Assembly (NCBI RefSeq): GCF_000422905.1
Contig: NZ_AUGY01000013.1
Span: 1 to 64,000 of the forward strand
Length of the DNA: 64,000 nt
Direction of reading: 5' to 3'
Source: Paenibacillus alginolyticus DSM 5050 = NBRC 15375
GTDB lineage: Bacteria > Bacillota > Bacilli > Paenibacillales > NBRC-103111
Made by a program: the position numbers and the translations under genes
The notes under the pieces: model-generated
Databases searched by the model: none
What the model saw: only the letters and a program-made list of their open reading frames with translations
What the model was told of the DNA's origin: nothing
Part shown: piece after piece, positions 43,276-51,267 of the stretch
Numbering within the stretch: the stretch's first letter is position 1
Layout: every line of letters begins with the position of its first letter

Positions 43276-43830
43276 GTGACAATGAATACATTAGATTATG
43301 TCATGTTGTCAATAGTAGCTTTGGGTCTGCTGCTTGGTTACTTTAGAGGATTTATTGCCCAGATTGTCTCACTCTCAGGTTTTGTTCTCGCCTACCTCGT
43401 TGCATTTTATTTTTACAGGGATTTCGCTCCGCTGCTTCGAAACGCAGTTTCACTGCCTACCTATCAAAATTACCAAAAATACGAATTTATTGTAAAAGGC
43501 CTTAATCTGGATACCTATATCCTGAACGCTTTAGCCTTTGCTATATTGTTTTTTGGTGTAAAATTCGCACTAGTCATCGTAGGCAGAGCACTTAATATAC
43601 TAGCAAAAACCCCAGGCCTAAACTTCATCAACCGTTGGAGCGGCGCATTGTTGGGCTTAGCAGAAGCACTTTTGATCATCATCATAGCCGTCAATGTTAT
43701 CACCATCATGCCCTCAGATGAACTTCAAAAGCTGCTCTCAAGCTCAACCATAGCTCCATATTTAATTAACGAATTACCCAATATAGCAGGTAAACTCCAA
43801 GAACTCTGGAAGCAAGGAATCCCCTTATAG
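43276..43830 (+). CDS. cvpA: CvpA-family membrane protein
   Basis: 184 residues, four membrane segments (about 8-22, 30-48, 82-104, 126-146). Opening TLDYVMLSIVALGLLLGYFRGFIAQIVSLSGFVLAY and RWSGALLGLAEALL are typical of CvpA. Start GTG 43276 or ATG 43282, 6-12 bases after the zapA stop, with no obvious binding site, so translation is likely coupled. The family is linked to envelope homeostasis; its Firmicute role with ZapA and MutS2 is undefined. Confidence 0.88.
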   Translation: MTMNTLDYVMLSIVALGLLLGYFRGFIAQIVSLSGFVLAYLVAFYFYRDFAPLLRNAVSLPTYQNYQKYEFIVKGLNLDTYILNALAFAILFFGVKFALVIVGRALNILAKTPGLNFINRWSGALLGLAEALLIIIIAVNVITIMPSDELQKLLSSSTIAPYLINELPNIAGKLQELWKQGIPL

Positions 43831-43868
43831 AAGCTGCCTTCTATCTAATATAGAAAGGGCAGCTTTTA
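43831..43868 (+). terminator. Terminator after cvpA
   Basis: AAGCTGCC..TCTAT / ATAGA..GGCAGCTT, long stem starting directly after the stop codon, followed by TTT. Confidence 0.8.
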
Positions 43869-43930
43869 TCAGTAATACCACGTTGATCCAGAGCGAGTAC
43901 TTCCGGACTCACATCCACTAAACATATGAG

Positions 43931-43947
43931 TTCTGTAGTATCTACAA
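43931..43947. repeat. 17-bp dyad copy 1 (TGTAG-N3-CTACA core)
   Basis: TTCTGTAGTATCTACAA. The core TGTAG-TAT-CTACA is a perfect inverted repeat. Two more copies lie at 44470-44486 (same orientation) and 44624-44640 (opposite orientation). Confidence 0.8.
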
Positions 43948-44019
43948 AGTCGCGAAATATCACAAATCCATAACGCGGCTGCAGCTACGTCCACAACTAT
44001 CTCCAGAAGCACTTAAACA

Positions 44020-44290
44020 ACGATAACTAAACGACGGCCACGGTCAAAGGTACAAATACATCCATAACTATAACCAAACGACCGCCGCAGCCACAATTAC
44101 AATCACATCAACTACGATAACCAAACGACTACCACAGCCACATCCCAAACTGAACCCGAACCCGAACCCGAATCCGAACCCGAACCCGAACCCAAAACAA
44201 AAACCATACTCATCAGCCTCAACCACAGCCACGGCCACAGCACAGCCAAGCACCAGCACCAGCCACACCCACACCCACACCCACACGCAC
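44020..44290. repeat. Low-complexity C-rich region with tandem hexamers
   Basis: Starts with degenerate ~47-base units sharing ATAACCAAACGAC and CAGCCACA (about 44057-44150), then a (CCCGAA)n run with six CCC blocks (about 44150-44195), CCACAGCCACGG words, and a (CCACAC)n run (about 44262-44285). No plausible coding frame. On the minus strand the G-blocks fit a G-quadruplex pattern. Confidence 0.75.
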
Positions 44291-44468
44291 CATAACCTAT
44301 TTCAGTAGCTTTGAAGTCATTACTTAAGTAATTGAGGCTGGGAAGGTCGAATAAAACTACTAATCACATATAATATCAAGTCCAGTAACCTTCGCGACTG
44401 GGCAAGAATGATTATTCTTATAATTCCGAAAATACCTTCACTCGAAAAGATATCATCTAAAATTTAGT

Positions 44469-44641
44469 TTTCTGTAGTATCTACAATCATCAAAAAACTT
44501 CAACTAAGCCTAAAAAAACACATTCTATGTCCCTGACTGAGACGACATCTGTTCAAATTCTTACAAAGGCTTAAAATTAAAACTAACAAATTATTTATTA
44601 ATCGAACTCAAATTGAAATTTCATTGTAGATACTACAGAAA
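44469..44641. repeat. 173-bp segment bounded by inverted 18-bp repeats
   Basis: TTTCTGTAGTATCTACAA at 44469-44486 and its reverse complement at 44624-44641. The AT-rich interior contains no ORF. It could be a small MITE-like element or two operator sites in opposite orientation. Confidence 0.55.
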
Positions 44642-44680
44642 TTGAATATTCATCATATTAATCTTAGAAAAATAATTTTC

Positions 44681-44709
44681 TTTACATGCAAACAGATGTT
44701 CTATATAAT
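44681..44709 (+). promoter_or_regulatory. Promoter of the zinc-ribbon/HTH gene
   Basis: TTTACA (44681-44686), 17 bases, TATAAT (44704-44709), 41 bases after the nearest dyad copy. Confidence 0.65.
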
Positions 44710-44760
44710 ACAAATATAGGAAATTATTTGGGTCGCATTATACTTGAGAGGAGTCAATTC

Positions 44761-45366
44761 ATGGATGCATATTTATTTGAATCGTTGGATGACACTTTTA
44801 AGACGGAGGAAGATTGTGTAAGATTTTTGGCGAAAAGACGGTGGGCGGGTGGGTTTTGTTGCCCGAGTTGTGATTATCATTTATTTTATATAGTGAAGAC
44901 TCGCAATTTATTGGAGTGTAAAGAATGCCGTACGCAAATTTCATTAACAGCTGGAACGGTTATGCATAAATCTAAGCTTCCCTTGATGATTTGGTTCAAA
45001 GCTATTCGAACATTGATCCAGGATAGCCAAACTTATTCGATTTCAGCTTTTGCGAGCTTGCTTGGAGTGAATTATCGAACTGCTAAATTGATGCTGGAGA
45101 AGCTACAACTAGCTTTATATAAGCAATATTCACGTATGGGCTCAGGTGCGCGCAAGATGAATGAACAAAGAGTAAAATCCAATCCAAATAAAAGAAAGCA
45201 TACAACTATTACCTCTCGAAAGATCAACACTAACTTCTGTAAGTATTTATTCACAAATTCAAAGAACATAAAGTATGTAGAGGATGTTTTGTTTAGAAAA
45301 TGGATGGATGCTTTCTTATCCGTTTTTTTGTTTCCTGTCTATTTAAGGTATTGTCAAGTGCTTTGA
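44761..45366 (+). CDS. IS1595-type transposase zinc-ribbon/HTH protein lacking the nuclease domain
   Basis: 201 residues from ATG 44761 (GAGAGGAG upstream). The N-terminal half matches the IS1595 transposase zinc ribbon: EDCVRFLAKRRWAGGFCCPSCDYHLFYIVKTRNLLECKECRTQISLTAGTVMHKSKLPL, with CPSC and CKEC as metal ligands. Next comes an HTH-like SISAFASLLGVNYRTAKLMLEKLQ. The DDE/ISXO2 nuclease domain expected after this is absent; the last ~60 residues are basic and unrelated. It has its own consensus promoter and binding site. It could be a degraded transposase or a domesticated DNA-binding protein. Confidence 0.7.
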   Translation: MDAYLFESLDDTFKTEEDCVRFLAKRRWAGGFCCPSCDYHLFYIVKTRNLLECKECRTQISLTAGTVMHKSKLPLMIWFKAIRTLIQDSQTYSISAFASLLGVNYRTAKLMLEKLQLALYKQYSRMGSGARKMNEQRVKSNPNKRKHTTITSRKINTNFCKYLFTNSKNIKYVEDVLFRKWMDAFLSVFLFPVYLRYCQVL

Positions 45367-45653
45367 TGTAACGTTAAAGTCACTTATGAATGCACATGAC
45401 CCCAACCTAGTGGCTAGGGCAGCCAAGGAAGCCAGGGATACATGAATGGACAGGCTTTAACAAATCCAACATTCATTTTTTTGAGCTGATGGCTGCTTTA
45501 CAGGTAAGATCTACCAGCCCTATTTAATCATCAATTGTTGTTGATTAATGATAAGTGATTGGAAGTTTGAAGAAAAAATGTTATACCTTGTGCAAATAAA
45601 AAAGACTTACCGCCTATTACCGCGATAAGGTCTTATGAATTGACTGAATTAAA
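45367..45653. other. Short AT-rich gap
   Basis: No gene supported. A 22-codon frame (MNAHDPNLVARAAKEARDT and a stop, about 45386-45444) has no binding site and may be a remnant. The right end holds the cupredoxin terminator. Confidence 0.4.
45596..45640 (-). terminator. Terminator of the cupredoxin gene
   Basis: Leftward imperfect stem AAGACCTTATCGCGG / CGGTAAGTCTT followed by six Ts on the minus strand. Confidence 0.65.
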
Positions 45654-46034
45654 CTATTCAACAATCAATGTAGTTTTCATATTAGCGTGACCACTGCCAC
45701 ACATGATGGAACAGTTAATTGGGAAAGAACCCGCTTTATCTGGCGTAAAGGTAACTGTTTTATTGCTGTTATCGAGGTTAACTTTGAATTCTTTAATGGA
45801 TGCACCATGAACGCCTTGCGTATTATCAAGCGTAATTGTAACGGGCTCTCCTTTTTTGACGCGATATTCGGATTGGTCAAATTTGAAGTTAGAGGCTTTC
45901 AATAATACTTGCTGGCCTGCTGCTGCAGTAGCGGCGGGAGATGAGGATTGTGTTGATTTTGTATCTTTGTTTCCACAAGCGGCTATCGCAAAGATTAAGA
46001 CTATTCCCATAAAAAGAACGAGTAATTTCTTCAA
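45654..46034 (-). CDS. Cupredoxin-domain lipoprotein with CuA-type site
   Basis: 126 residues from TTG 46034 (GGAGGGG 8 bases upstream). The signal peptide ends in the lipobox IAAC (about Cys 20). After a Ser/Ala-rich linker, a single cupredoxin domain carries a His in GVHGASIKEF and CSIMCGSGHANM, which fits C-x3-C-x3-H-x2-M, the binuclear CuA pattern of cytochrome oxidase subunit II. It has no COX2 membrane hairpin and no oxidase genes nearby. Likely an extracytoplasmic electron carrier or copper chaperone. Confidence 0.85.
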   Translation of the reverse strand: MKKLLVLFMGIVLIFAIAACGNKDTKSTQSSSPAATAAAGQQVLLKASNFKFDQSEYRVKKGEPVTITLDNTQGVHGASIKEFKVNLDNSNKTVTFTPDKAGSFPINCSIMCGSGHANMKTTLIVE

Positions 46035-46130
46035 TGTATACCCCTCCGAAATTGTATTGATTCCCCTCATCATTGTACACGACCTCTTCCAAAAAAACAG
46101 TGACAAACTCGTGAAAGTGATTTTTAACAT

Positions 46131-46180
46131 AGAAAAGATCGGTCCGGCGAGTGAATACGCGGCAGACCGATCTTTTTTGG
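46131..46180. terminator. Terminator-like hairpin between YvlD-like and cupredoxin genes
   Basis: AAAGATCGGTC / GACCGATCTTT with a six-T run on the plus side and TTTT on the minus side. On the minus strand it ends the YvlD-like transcript. Confidence 0.65.
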
Positions 46181-46219
46181 GCCTTAGCATGGATATCAGT
46201 TATCGAAACTGATAGGTTT

Positions 46220-46588
46220 TTATCGACGATCTTCTTTTCCTGAGATCCCTTGTTCAAAGGGGGTTTTCACAGGAATGAATAGGTCGATGATTCCGATGAC
46301 CAAAGCAGCTAAAATGGCACCTATTATGCTCGTAGATACATTACTTACGACAAACTGGGCGGCCCAAATAACAAGCGCGCTCACCAGAAAGCCTACGATT
46401 CCCCTGCCAAAGGGAGTGATTTGTTTGCCGAAGATCCCTTCAATGATCCAAGCAGCAACAGCAATGACCAAAGCTAGAAAAAATGCGCTCCAGAAACCGC
46501 CGACTTTAAAACCTGGAACTAACCAGCTGACAAACATTAAAACCAAAGCAGAAACAATAAACCTTACCAGATGTCCGAGAAGATGCAT
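46220..46588 (-). CDS. YvlD/phage-holin-4-like small membrane protein
   Basis: 122 residues from ATG 46588 (AAGGAGG upstream). Four hydrophobic segments (about 8-27, 34-52, 62-80, 88-106), opening HLLGHLVRFIVSALVLMFVSWLVPGFKVGGFWSAFFLALVIA, match the PF04020 family (YvlD in Bacillus). Despite the holin label, chromosomal members are usually not lytic and some are induced by envelope stress. The C-terminus is charged (GKEDRR). Confidence 0.85.
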   Translation of the reverse strand: MHLLGHLVRFIVSALVLMFVSWLVPGFKVGGFWSAFFLALVIAVAAWIIEGIFGKQITPFGRGIVGFLVSALVIWAAQFVVSNVSTSIIGAILAALVIGIIDLFIPVKTPFEQGISGKEDRR

Positions 46589-46832
46589 CTCGTGAACCTC
46601 CTTCTTTTTGTGATGAGAACAAGTTCTCATGACAAGAAGTGATTTTTTGCAAACAATGCCTCGTGTGTTCAAGTCTTGCATTCCTTTTGGCAGGAAGATA
46701 GGTGCACAGCTTAGTGTGTCCAAATCCAGTGAATATTATGGTAGGCAGCATCTTCCATATAACGATTGTCTCCGTAGCTAATCAAGCTTGTTTTGGTTTA
46801 TAATATAGGGTAGAGAAAAGAGGTTGGGATCG

Positions 46833-49193
46833 TTGAATAAGAAAATAATTAAAACATTAGATTATCAGAAGATTTTACATAAACTAGCTCATCATGCGTC
46901 AACTTCGCTTGGTAAGGATGCCGTGGAAAAGCTTGAACCTAAGGGTGATTTTGAACTTGTCAAGCTTCGGCTGCAAGCAACCGATGAGGCTGTTAATGTA
47001 GAGCGATTAAAGGGGAATGCCCCTTTCGGTGGAATTCGAGATATTAGATCTTCATTGCACCGAGTTAGAATTGGCGGAATGTTAAACCCAGCGGAGCTGC
47101 TTGATATTTCGACGACAATGTTCGGTACACGCAGGTTAAAGCGATTTGTTCTCGCGGTTCATGAAGAATATGCAATACCGATGCTCAAAGGGCAGGTTGA
47201 ATTACTCACAGAAAATAAGCCATTAGAAGATAAGATTAACAGCTGTATCGATGAGAATGCTGTAGTTGTTGACGGTGCGAGCCCTGAACTGGGACGTGTG
47301 AGAAGTGAATTACGCACAGGTGAAGGAAGAGTCCGAGAGAGGTTAGAGCAGATGCTTCGCAACTCATCTGTTCAGAAAATGTTACAGGACGTATTGATCA
47401 CTATTCGTAACGACCGTTTTGTAATCCCGGTTAAATCGGAGTACCGATCCAGCTTTGGCGGGATGATTCATGATCAGTCAGCATCGGGAGCGACGCTATA
47501 TATTGAGCCCGATGCTATTGTTCAATTAAATAACAAAATTCGTGAATTAAAGTTTAAGGAAGAAGTTGAAATTGAAAAAATTTTAAGAGCACTCTCAGAG
47601 CTTGTTGCTGAACAAGTGGATTTGCTTGTGCTTGATGTGGATCAATTGGCTGAGCTTGATTTTACGTTTGCTAAAGCTGGTCTGGCTAGGGAACTGAAAG
47701 CCACAATGCCTAGATTAAATGATCGAGGCTTCATTAAGATAAAGCGAGGCCGGCATCCGCTTATCGCGGCTGATTCGGTAGTGCCGCTTGATTTGGAGTT
47801 GGGCAATGATTTCTCGCAAATCATTGTGACAGGGCCTAATACAGGTGGTAAAACAGTCTCCCTCAAAACAGTGGGACTCCTTAGCCTAATGGCAATGTCA
47901 GGCTTGTTTGTTCCAGCAGAAGAAGGCAGTCAGTTATGTGTATTCGATGCGATTTATGCGGATATTGGTGATGAGCAGAGCATCGAGCAGAATTTAAGTA
48001 CTTTTTCGAGTCATATGACGAATATCATAAGCATTTTAAGAGATATGACACCAAAGAGCTTGGTTTTGCTGGATGAGCTTGGAGCAGGTACCGATCCTGC
48101 TGAAGGTTCGGCTTTAGCGATCTCCATTTTGGATTATATTCATCAAATCGGCTGCCGAATTATTGCAACGACGCACTATTCGGAGTTAAAGGCTTATGCC
48201 TATCAAAAGCAAGGCACCATTAATGCAAGCATGGAATTTGATATACAAACGCTAAGTCCAACTTACCGCTTGCTTGTAGGTGTTCCTGGTCGAAGTAATG
48301 CGTTTGCGATTGCAGAGCGCCTAGGCTTATCGAAGCGCATTATTGAGCACGCACGTACGCAGGTGGGCGAGGAGGATAAGCGCGTCGAGTCAATGATCGC
48401 GTCGCTTGAGGAGAACCGCCTGATAGCGGAAGCTGAGCGCCAAAGCGCTGAGAGGATGCGACGTGAGGCGGAAGAGATGCGCCTAACGTTAGAAGCTCAG
48501 CAGGCCAAGTTCGATGAGCAGCGCGATAAGCTGCTCGAGAAGGCCGAGCGCGACGCGCGTGAGGCTGTTGCCAAGGCGCGCCGCGAGGCGGATGAAATCA
48601 TCGCCGATCTGCGGCGCATGGCGCAGGAGGAAGCCGGTGGGGTCAAGGATCACCGGCTGGTAGAAGCGAAGCGCCGCCTCGATCAGGCGGCGCCGGAACT
48701 GCGCGAGAAGCAGGTTCGCGCGGCGAAGAAGCGGCCTGAGAGAATCGAGGCCGGGGATGAAGTGCGTGTCGTGACCCTGGGTCAGAAGGGTCACGTCGTA
48801 GAGGTTGTTAGCGCCACAGAAGCAACGGTGCAGTTGGGGATTATGAAAATGAAGGTCGAGTTGTCGAATCTCGAGAAGATTGGCAGCACGGCTCAGAAAA
48901 AGCCAGCTCATCAGGTGGCTACAACCGTCAAACGAACAAGAGATGATAACATCCGGATGGAACTGGATATGCGCGGTCTCAACATGGAGGATGCCTTGAT
49001 CGAGGCAGATCGATTCCTGGATGAATCTTTCTTGGGCAATTTAGGTCAAGTGTACTTGATTCATGGCAAAGGAACAGGTGTGCTGCGTACTGGAATGCAG
49101 GAATACTTGCGCCGTCATAAGCATGTGAAGAGCTACCGTATGGGGAATTACAATGAAGGCGGAGCAGGAGTTACAATCGTCGAATTGAAATAA
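46833..49193 (+). CDS. mutS2: MutS2 (RqcU) endonuclease/ribosome-collision ATPase
   Basis: 786 residues from TTG 46833 (AGAGG 9 bases upstream). MutS core with Walker A GPNTGGKT (about 335), Walker B LVLLDELGAGTDPAEGSAL, and ATTHYSELKAYAYQ. A long charged helix region (about 520-640) follows, and the C-terminal Smr nuclease domain reads LDMRGLNMEDALIEADRFLDES..IHGKGTGVLRTGMQEYLRRH. MutS2 lacks the mismatch-recognition domain. It suppresses recombination in some bacteria and splits collided ribosomes in Bacillus. Bases 48380-48760, coding the helical linker, are abruptly GC-rich (42 of 60 at 48541-48600). Confidence 0.95.
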   Translation: MNKKIIKTLDYQKILHKLAHHASTSLGKDAVEKLEPKGDFELVKLRLQATDEAVNVERLKGNAPFGGIRDIRSSLHRVRIGGMLNPAELLDISTTMFGTRRLKRFVLAVHEEYAIPMLKGQVELLTENKPLEDKINSCIDENAVVVDGASPELGRVRSELRTGEGRVRERLEQMLRNSSVQKMLQDVLITIRNDRFVIPVKSEYRSSFGGMIHDQSASGATLYIEPDAIVQLNNKIRELKFKEEVEIEKILRALSELVAEQVDLLVLDVDQLAELDFTFAKAGLARELKATMPRLNDRGFIKIKRGRHPLIAADSVVPLDLELGNDFSQIIVTGPNTGGKTVSLKTVGLLSLMAMSGLFVPAEEGSQLCVFDAIYADIGDEQSIEQNLSTFSSHMTNIISILRDMTPKSLVLLDELGAGTDPAEGSALAISILDYIHQIGCRIIATTHYSELKAYAYQKQGTINASMEFDIQTLSPTYRLLVGVPGRSNAFAIAERLGLSKRIIEHARTQVGEEDKRVESMIASLEENRLIAEAERQSAERMRREAEEMRLTLEAQQAKFDEQRDKLLEKAERDAREAVAKARREADEIIADLRRMAQEEAGGVKDHRLVEAKRRLDQAAPELREKQVRAAKKRPERIEAGDEVRVVTLGQKGHVVEVVSATEATVQLGIMKMKVELSNLEKIGSTAQKKPAHQVATTVKRTRDDNIRMELDMRGLNMEDALIEADRFLDESFLGNLGQVYLIHGKGTGVLRTGMQEYLRRHKHVKSYRMGNYNEGGAGVTIVELK

Positions 49194-49331
49194 CTTTTAA
49201 TTTTTTTCATCTTTTTGAAACTCATTCTTTGGGACTGCGTATGTAATATGTGTAAGCACCGGTGATTAAAAAAGAATTCGCATTACCCAAATATTAAATA
49301 TACGTTTATAAACCTTAGGAGGAATTCAGAA

Positions 49332-50012
49332 ATGGGAATTTTTAAAAGACTTCGTGATATGACAATGGCTTCAGTCAATGACTTGTTGGACAAAGCAGAA
49401 GATCCGGTTAAAATGTTAAATCAGTTTCTGCGTGACATGGAAGAAGACATCTTAGAGGCTGAGACTGCGGTAGCTAAGCAGATCGCAATTGAGAAGAAAT
49501 TCAAGCTTCAAGTCGAAGAATCCGAAGAGATGGTAACGAAGCGTACAGAGCAGGCTATGAAAGCCCTCGAGTCTGGCAACGAAGACCTGGCTCGCCGCGC
49601 GCTGGAAGACAAGAAAGAGCACCAAGGACGTTACGATGAATTGAAACGCCAATATGATCTTGCGAAAACGAATGCTGATCAACTTCGCAGCCAATTGACG
49701 GAAATGAAAGACGAGTTCAACAAAATGAAGAACAAGAAGGATTTGTTGATTGCTCGTGCTGAAACAGCAAAAGCTCAAAAACAAATCAATCAAGCGATGT
49801 CTGGTTTTGGTACGGACAATGCAGCTAAAGGTTTTGACCGGATGAGTGAGAAAGTGCTTCAAATGGAAGCTGAAGCGCAAGCAAGTGGCGAAATCCGCGC
49901 TAAAAACCGCAGCTTAGATGATGAGCTTGACGGACTTGGCGGAAGCAGCAGCGGAATAGATGACGAATTGGCAGCTATGAAAGCAAAGCTTGCTGAAAAA
50001 AAACAATCCTAA
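49332..50012 (+). CDS. pspA: PspA/IM30-family membrane-remodelling protein
   Basis: 226 residues, almost entirely helical, starting MGIFKRLRDMTMASVNDLLDKAEDPVKMLNQFLRDMEEDI, a classic PspA/LiaH N-terminus with the amphipathic first helix. Coiled-coil region about 25-185. A Gly/Ser hinge (DELDGLGGSSSG) precedes the final helix. ESCRT-III-like protein that binds and protects the cytoplasmic membrane. AGGAGGAA lies upstream. It is followed by DUF350 and zinc-ribbon genes, a common accompaniment in Firmicutes. Confidence 0.93.
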   Translation: MGIFKRLRDMTMASVNDLLDKAEDPVKMLNQFLRDMEEDILEAETAVAKQIAIEKKFKLQVEESEEMVTKRTEQAMKALESGNEDLARRALEDKKEHQGRYDELKRQYDLAKTNADQLRSQLTEMKDEFNKMKNKKDLLIARAETAKAQKQINQAMSGFGTDNAAKGFDRMSEKVLQMEAEAQASGEIRAKNRSLDDELDGLGGSSSGIDDELAAMKAKLAEKKQS

Positions 50013-50031
50013 TGCTATACTAATAGTACCT

Positions 50032-50062
50032 GCGAGAGACTGAGTCAAACTCAGTCTCTTCT
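50032..50062 (+). terminator. Terminator or attenuator after pspA
   Basis: GAGAGACTGAGT / ACTCAGTCTCTTC with a 3-base loop and a weak T-run, 30 bases before the DUF350 gene start. Confidence 0.7.
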
Positions 50063-50091
50063 ATCTTTCGTGAAGGAAGGCAGGAGACGAT

Positions 50092-50511
50092 ATGAACGAA
50101 GAGGTGGATGTATTGCTAAGTAACCCATATTTATCGACGCTTGCCTTTTTTGCAGTTGCTGTAATCGCGCTTGTTGTATTTCTAACGATTTTTGAAATGG
50201 TCACCAAATATGATGATTGGGCTGAGATCAAAAAAGGCAACTTATCTGTAGCGATGGCTACAGGCGGGAAGATTTTTGGGATTTGCAATCTGTTCCGGTT
50301 CGCTATCCTAAACAACGATACGATGATTCATTCCCTTATTTGGGCAGGGTACGGATTCTTGCTATTGCTGGTTGCCTACTTCATTTTTGAATTCTTGACG
50401 CCTTATTTCAAGATCGATGAAGAAATCAAAAAAGACAATCGCGCTGTAGGTTTCTTGTCTTTGACACTGTCTGTCTCCCTTTCCTACGTGGTCGGAGCTT
50501 GTGTAACTTAG
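50092..50511 (+). CDS. DUF350-family membrane protein
   Basis: 139 residues with four membrane segments (about 14-36, 55-70, 83-102, 116-136). KKGNLSVAMATGGKIFGICNLFRFAI and EIKKDNRAVGFLSLTLSVSLSYVVG are the paired DUF350 motifs (the family is an internal duplication). Function unknown, recurrent near PspA-like genes. GGAAGGCAGGAG precedes the ATG. Confidence 0.87.
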   Translation: MNEEVDVLLSNPYLSTLAFFAVAVIALVVFLTIFEMVTKYDDWAEIKKGNLSVAMATGGKIFGICNLFRFAILNNDTMIHSLIWAGYGFLLLLVAYFIFEFLTPYFKIDEEIKKDNRAVGFLSLTLSVSLSYVVGACVT

Positions 50512-50540
50512 AATCATACATAATCTTGGAGGCTTGAACA

Positions 50541-50624
50541 ATGAAATACCTGTGGGGCACTTTGTTTGCCATTGCATTTGTATTTATGGCGGCAGGGGTT
50601 TATTATTTATTGAAATATGCATGA
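50541..50624 (+). CDS. 27-residue single-pass membrane peptide
   Basis: ATG 50541 with TTGGAGG 10 bases upstream. Sequence begins MKYLWGTLFAIAFVF and ends VYYLLKYA, one hydrophobic helix of about 20 residues. It sits between the DUF350 and zinc-ribbon genes with normal spacing, so translation is likely. Too short for automatic gene calling; no named family recognised. Confidence 0.6.
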   Translation: MKYLWGTLFAIAFVFMAAGVYYLLKYA

Positions 50625-50649
50625 ATGCATTAGGTTGGAGGATTATGTA

Positions 50650-51150
50650 ATGAGTGCCAATGATGAAATAGTTTGTCCATGGTGCCAAACGGAGATCGTT
50701 TGGGATCCGGAAATTGGACCAGAGGACGAATGTCCACACTGCTTTAACGAACTGAATGATTATAGGACTATTGATTTAAAGGTGAAACAAACGGGTCAAC
50801 CGCTCCGCTTTGATGAACAAGAATATGCCGATTCGGATGAAGATTTGTCATTAGCTTGGGATGATTCGGATGAACCTCTCGATAAATACGGAGAAAAAGT
50901 TCAGCATATTACGGATGAACAAGAAGAGGCGCCTGAGTGTTCAAGCTGTCATGAACTAATGTTATTTGCTGGTACTGAGGTCACGAGTGGCACTTCTTTC
51001 ACGCCAGTTATTCCCAAAACGTTAGGAAGTGCTTTCCTAACAGGTCCCTTTACTTCAAATGTTTTTGTATGCCCGTCTTGCTTCAAGGTAGAGAAAATCT
51101 TGTCTGATACCGATCGACTGCTTATGGTTGAACGTATTAAATCGGAGTAA
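50650..51150 (+). CDS. Zinc-ribbon protein with four CxxC pairs
   Basis: 166 residues from ATG 50650 (TTGGAGG upstream). Two ribbons: CPWC..CPHC at the N-terminus (about 9-34) and CSSC..CPSC in the C-terminal half (about 108-147), separated by a very acidic segment (YADSDEDLSLAWDDSDE). No membrane segment. Function unknown. Last gene of the pspA-linked cluster, before a terminator, suggesting a partner or regulator of the membrane-stress proteins. Confidence 0.8.
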   Translation: MSANDEIVCPWCQTEIVWDPEIGPEDECPHCFNELNDYRTIDLKVKQTGQPLRFDEQEYADSDEDLSLAWDDSDEPLDKYGEKVQHITDEQEEAPECSSCHELMLFAGTEVTSGTSFTPVIPKTLGSAFLTGPFTSNVFVCPSCFKVEKILSDTDRLLMVERIKSE

Positions 51151-51156
51151 TAATGG

Positions 51157-51186
51157 AACCGAGTCCTTGATGGATTCGGTTTTTTA
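51157..51186 (+). terminator. Terminator of the pspA cluster
   Basis: AACCGAGTCC / GGATTCGGTT with six Ts. Confidence 0.88.
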
Positions 51187-51267
51187 TATGTCCAGCCTCA
51201 TATTTTCACTCGATTGGGGAAGCTTAACAAGAGCTATTTCGATCTATGGGGAAAGGTGAGGAGGAAT

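Noticed and set aside
44068..44286. 72-residue leftward frame rich in Phe-Gly and Val-Trp repeats
   Set aside because: It is the direct translation of the C-rich simple repeats, with no ribosome binding site and no family; an artefact of low complexity.
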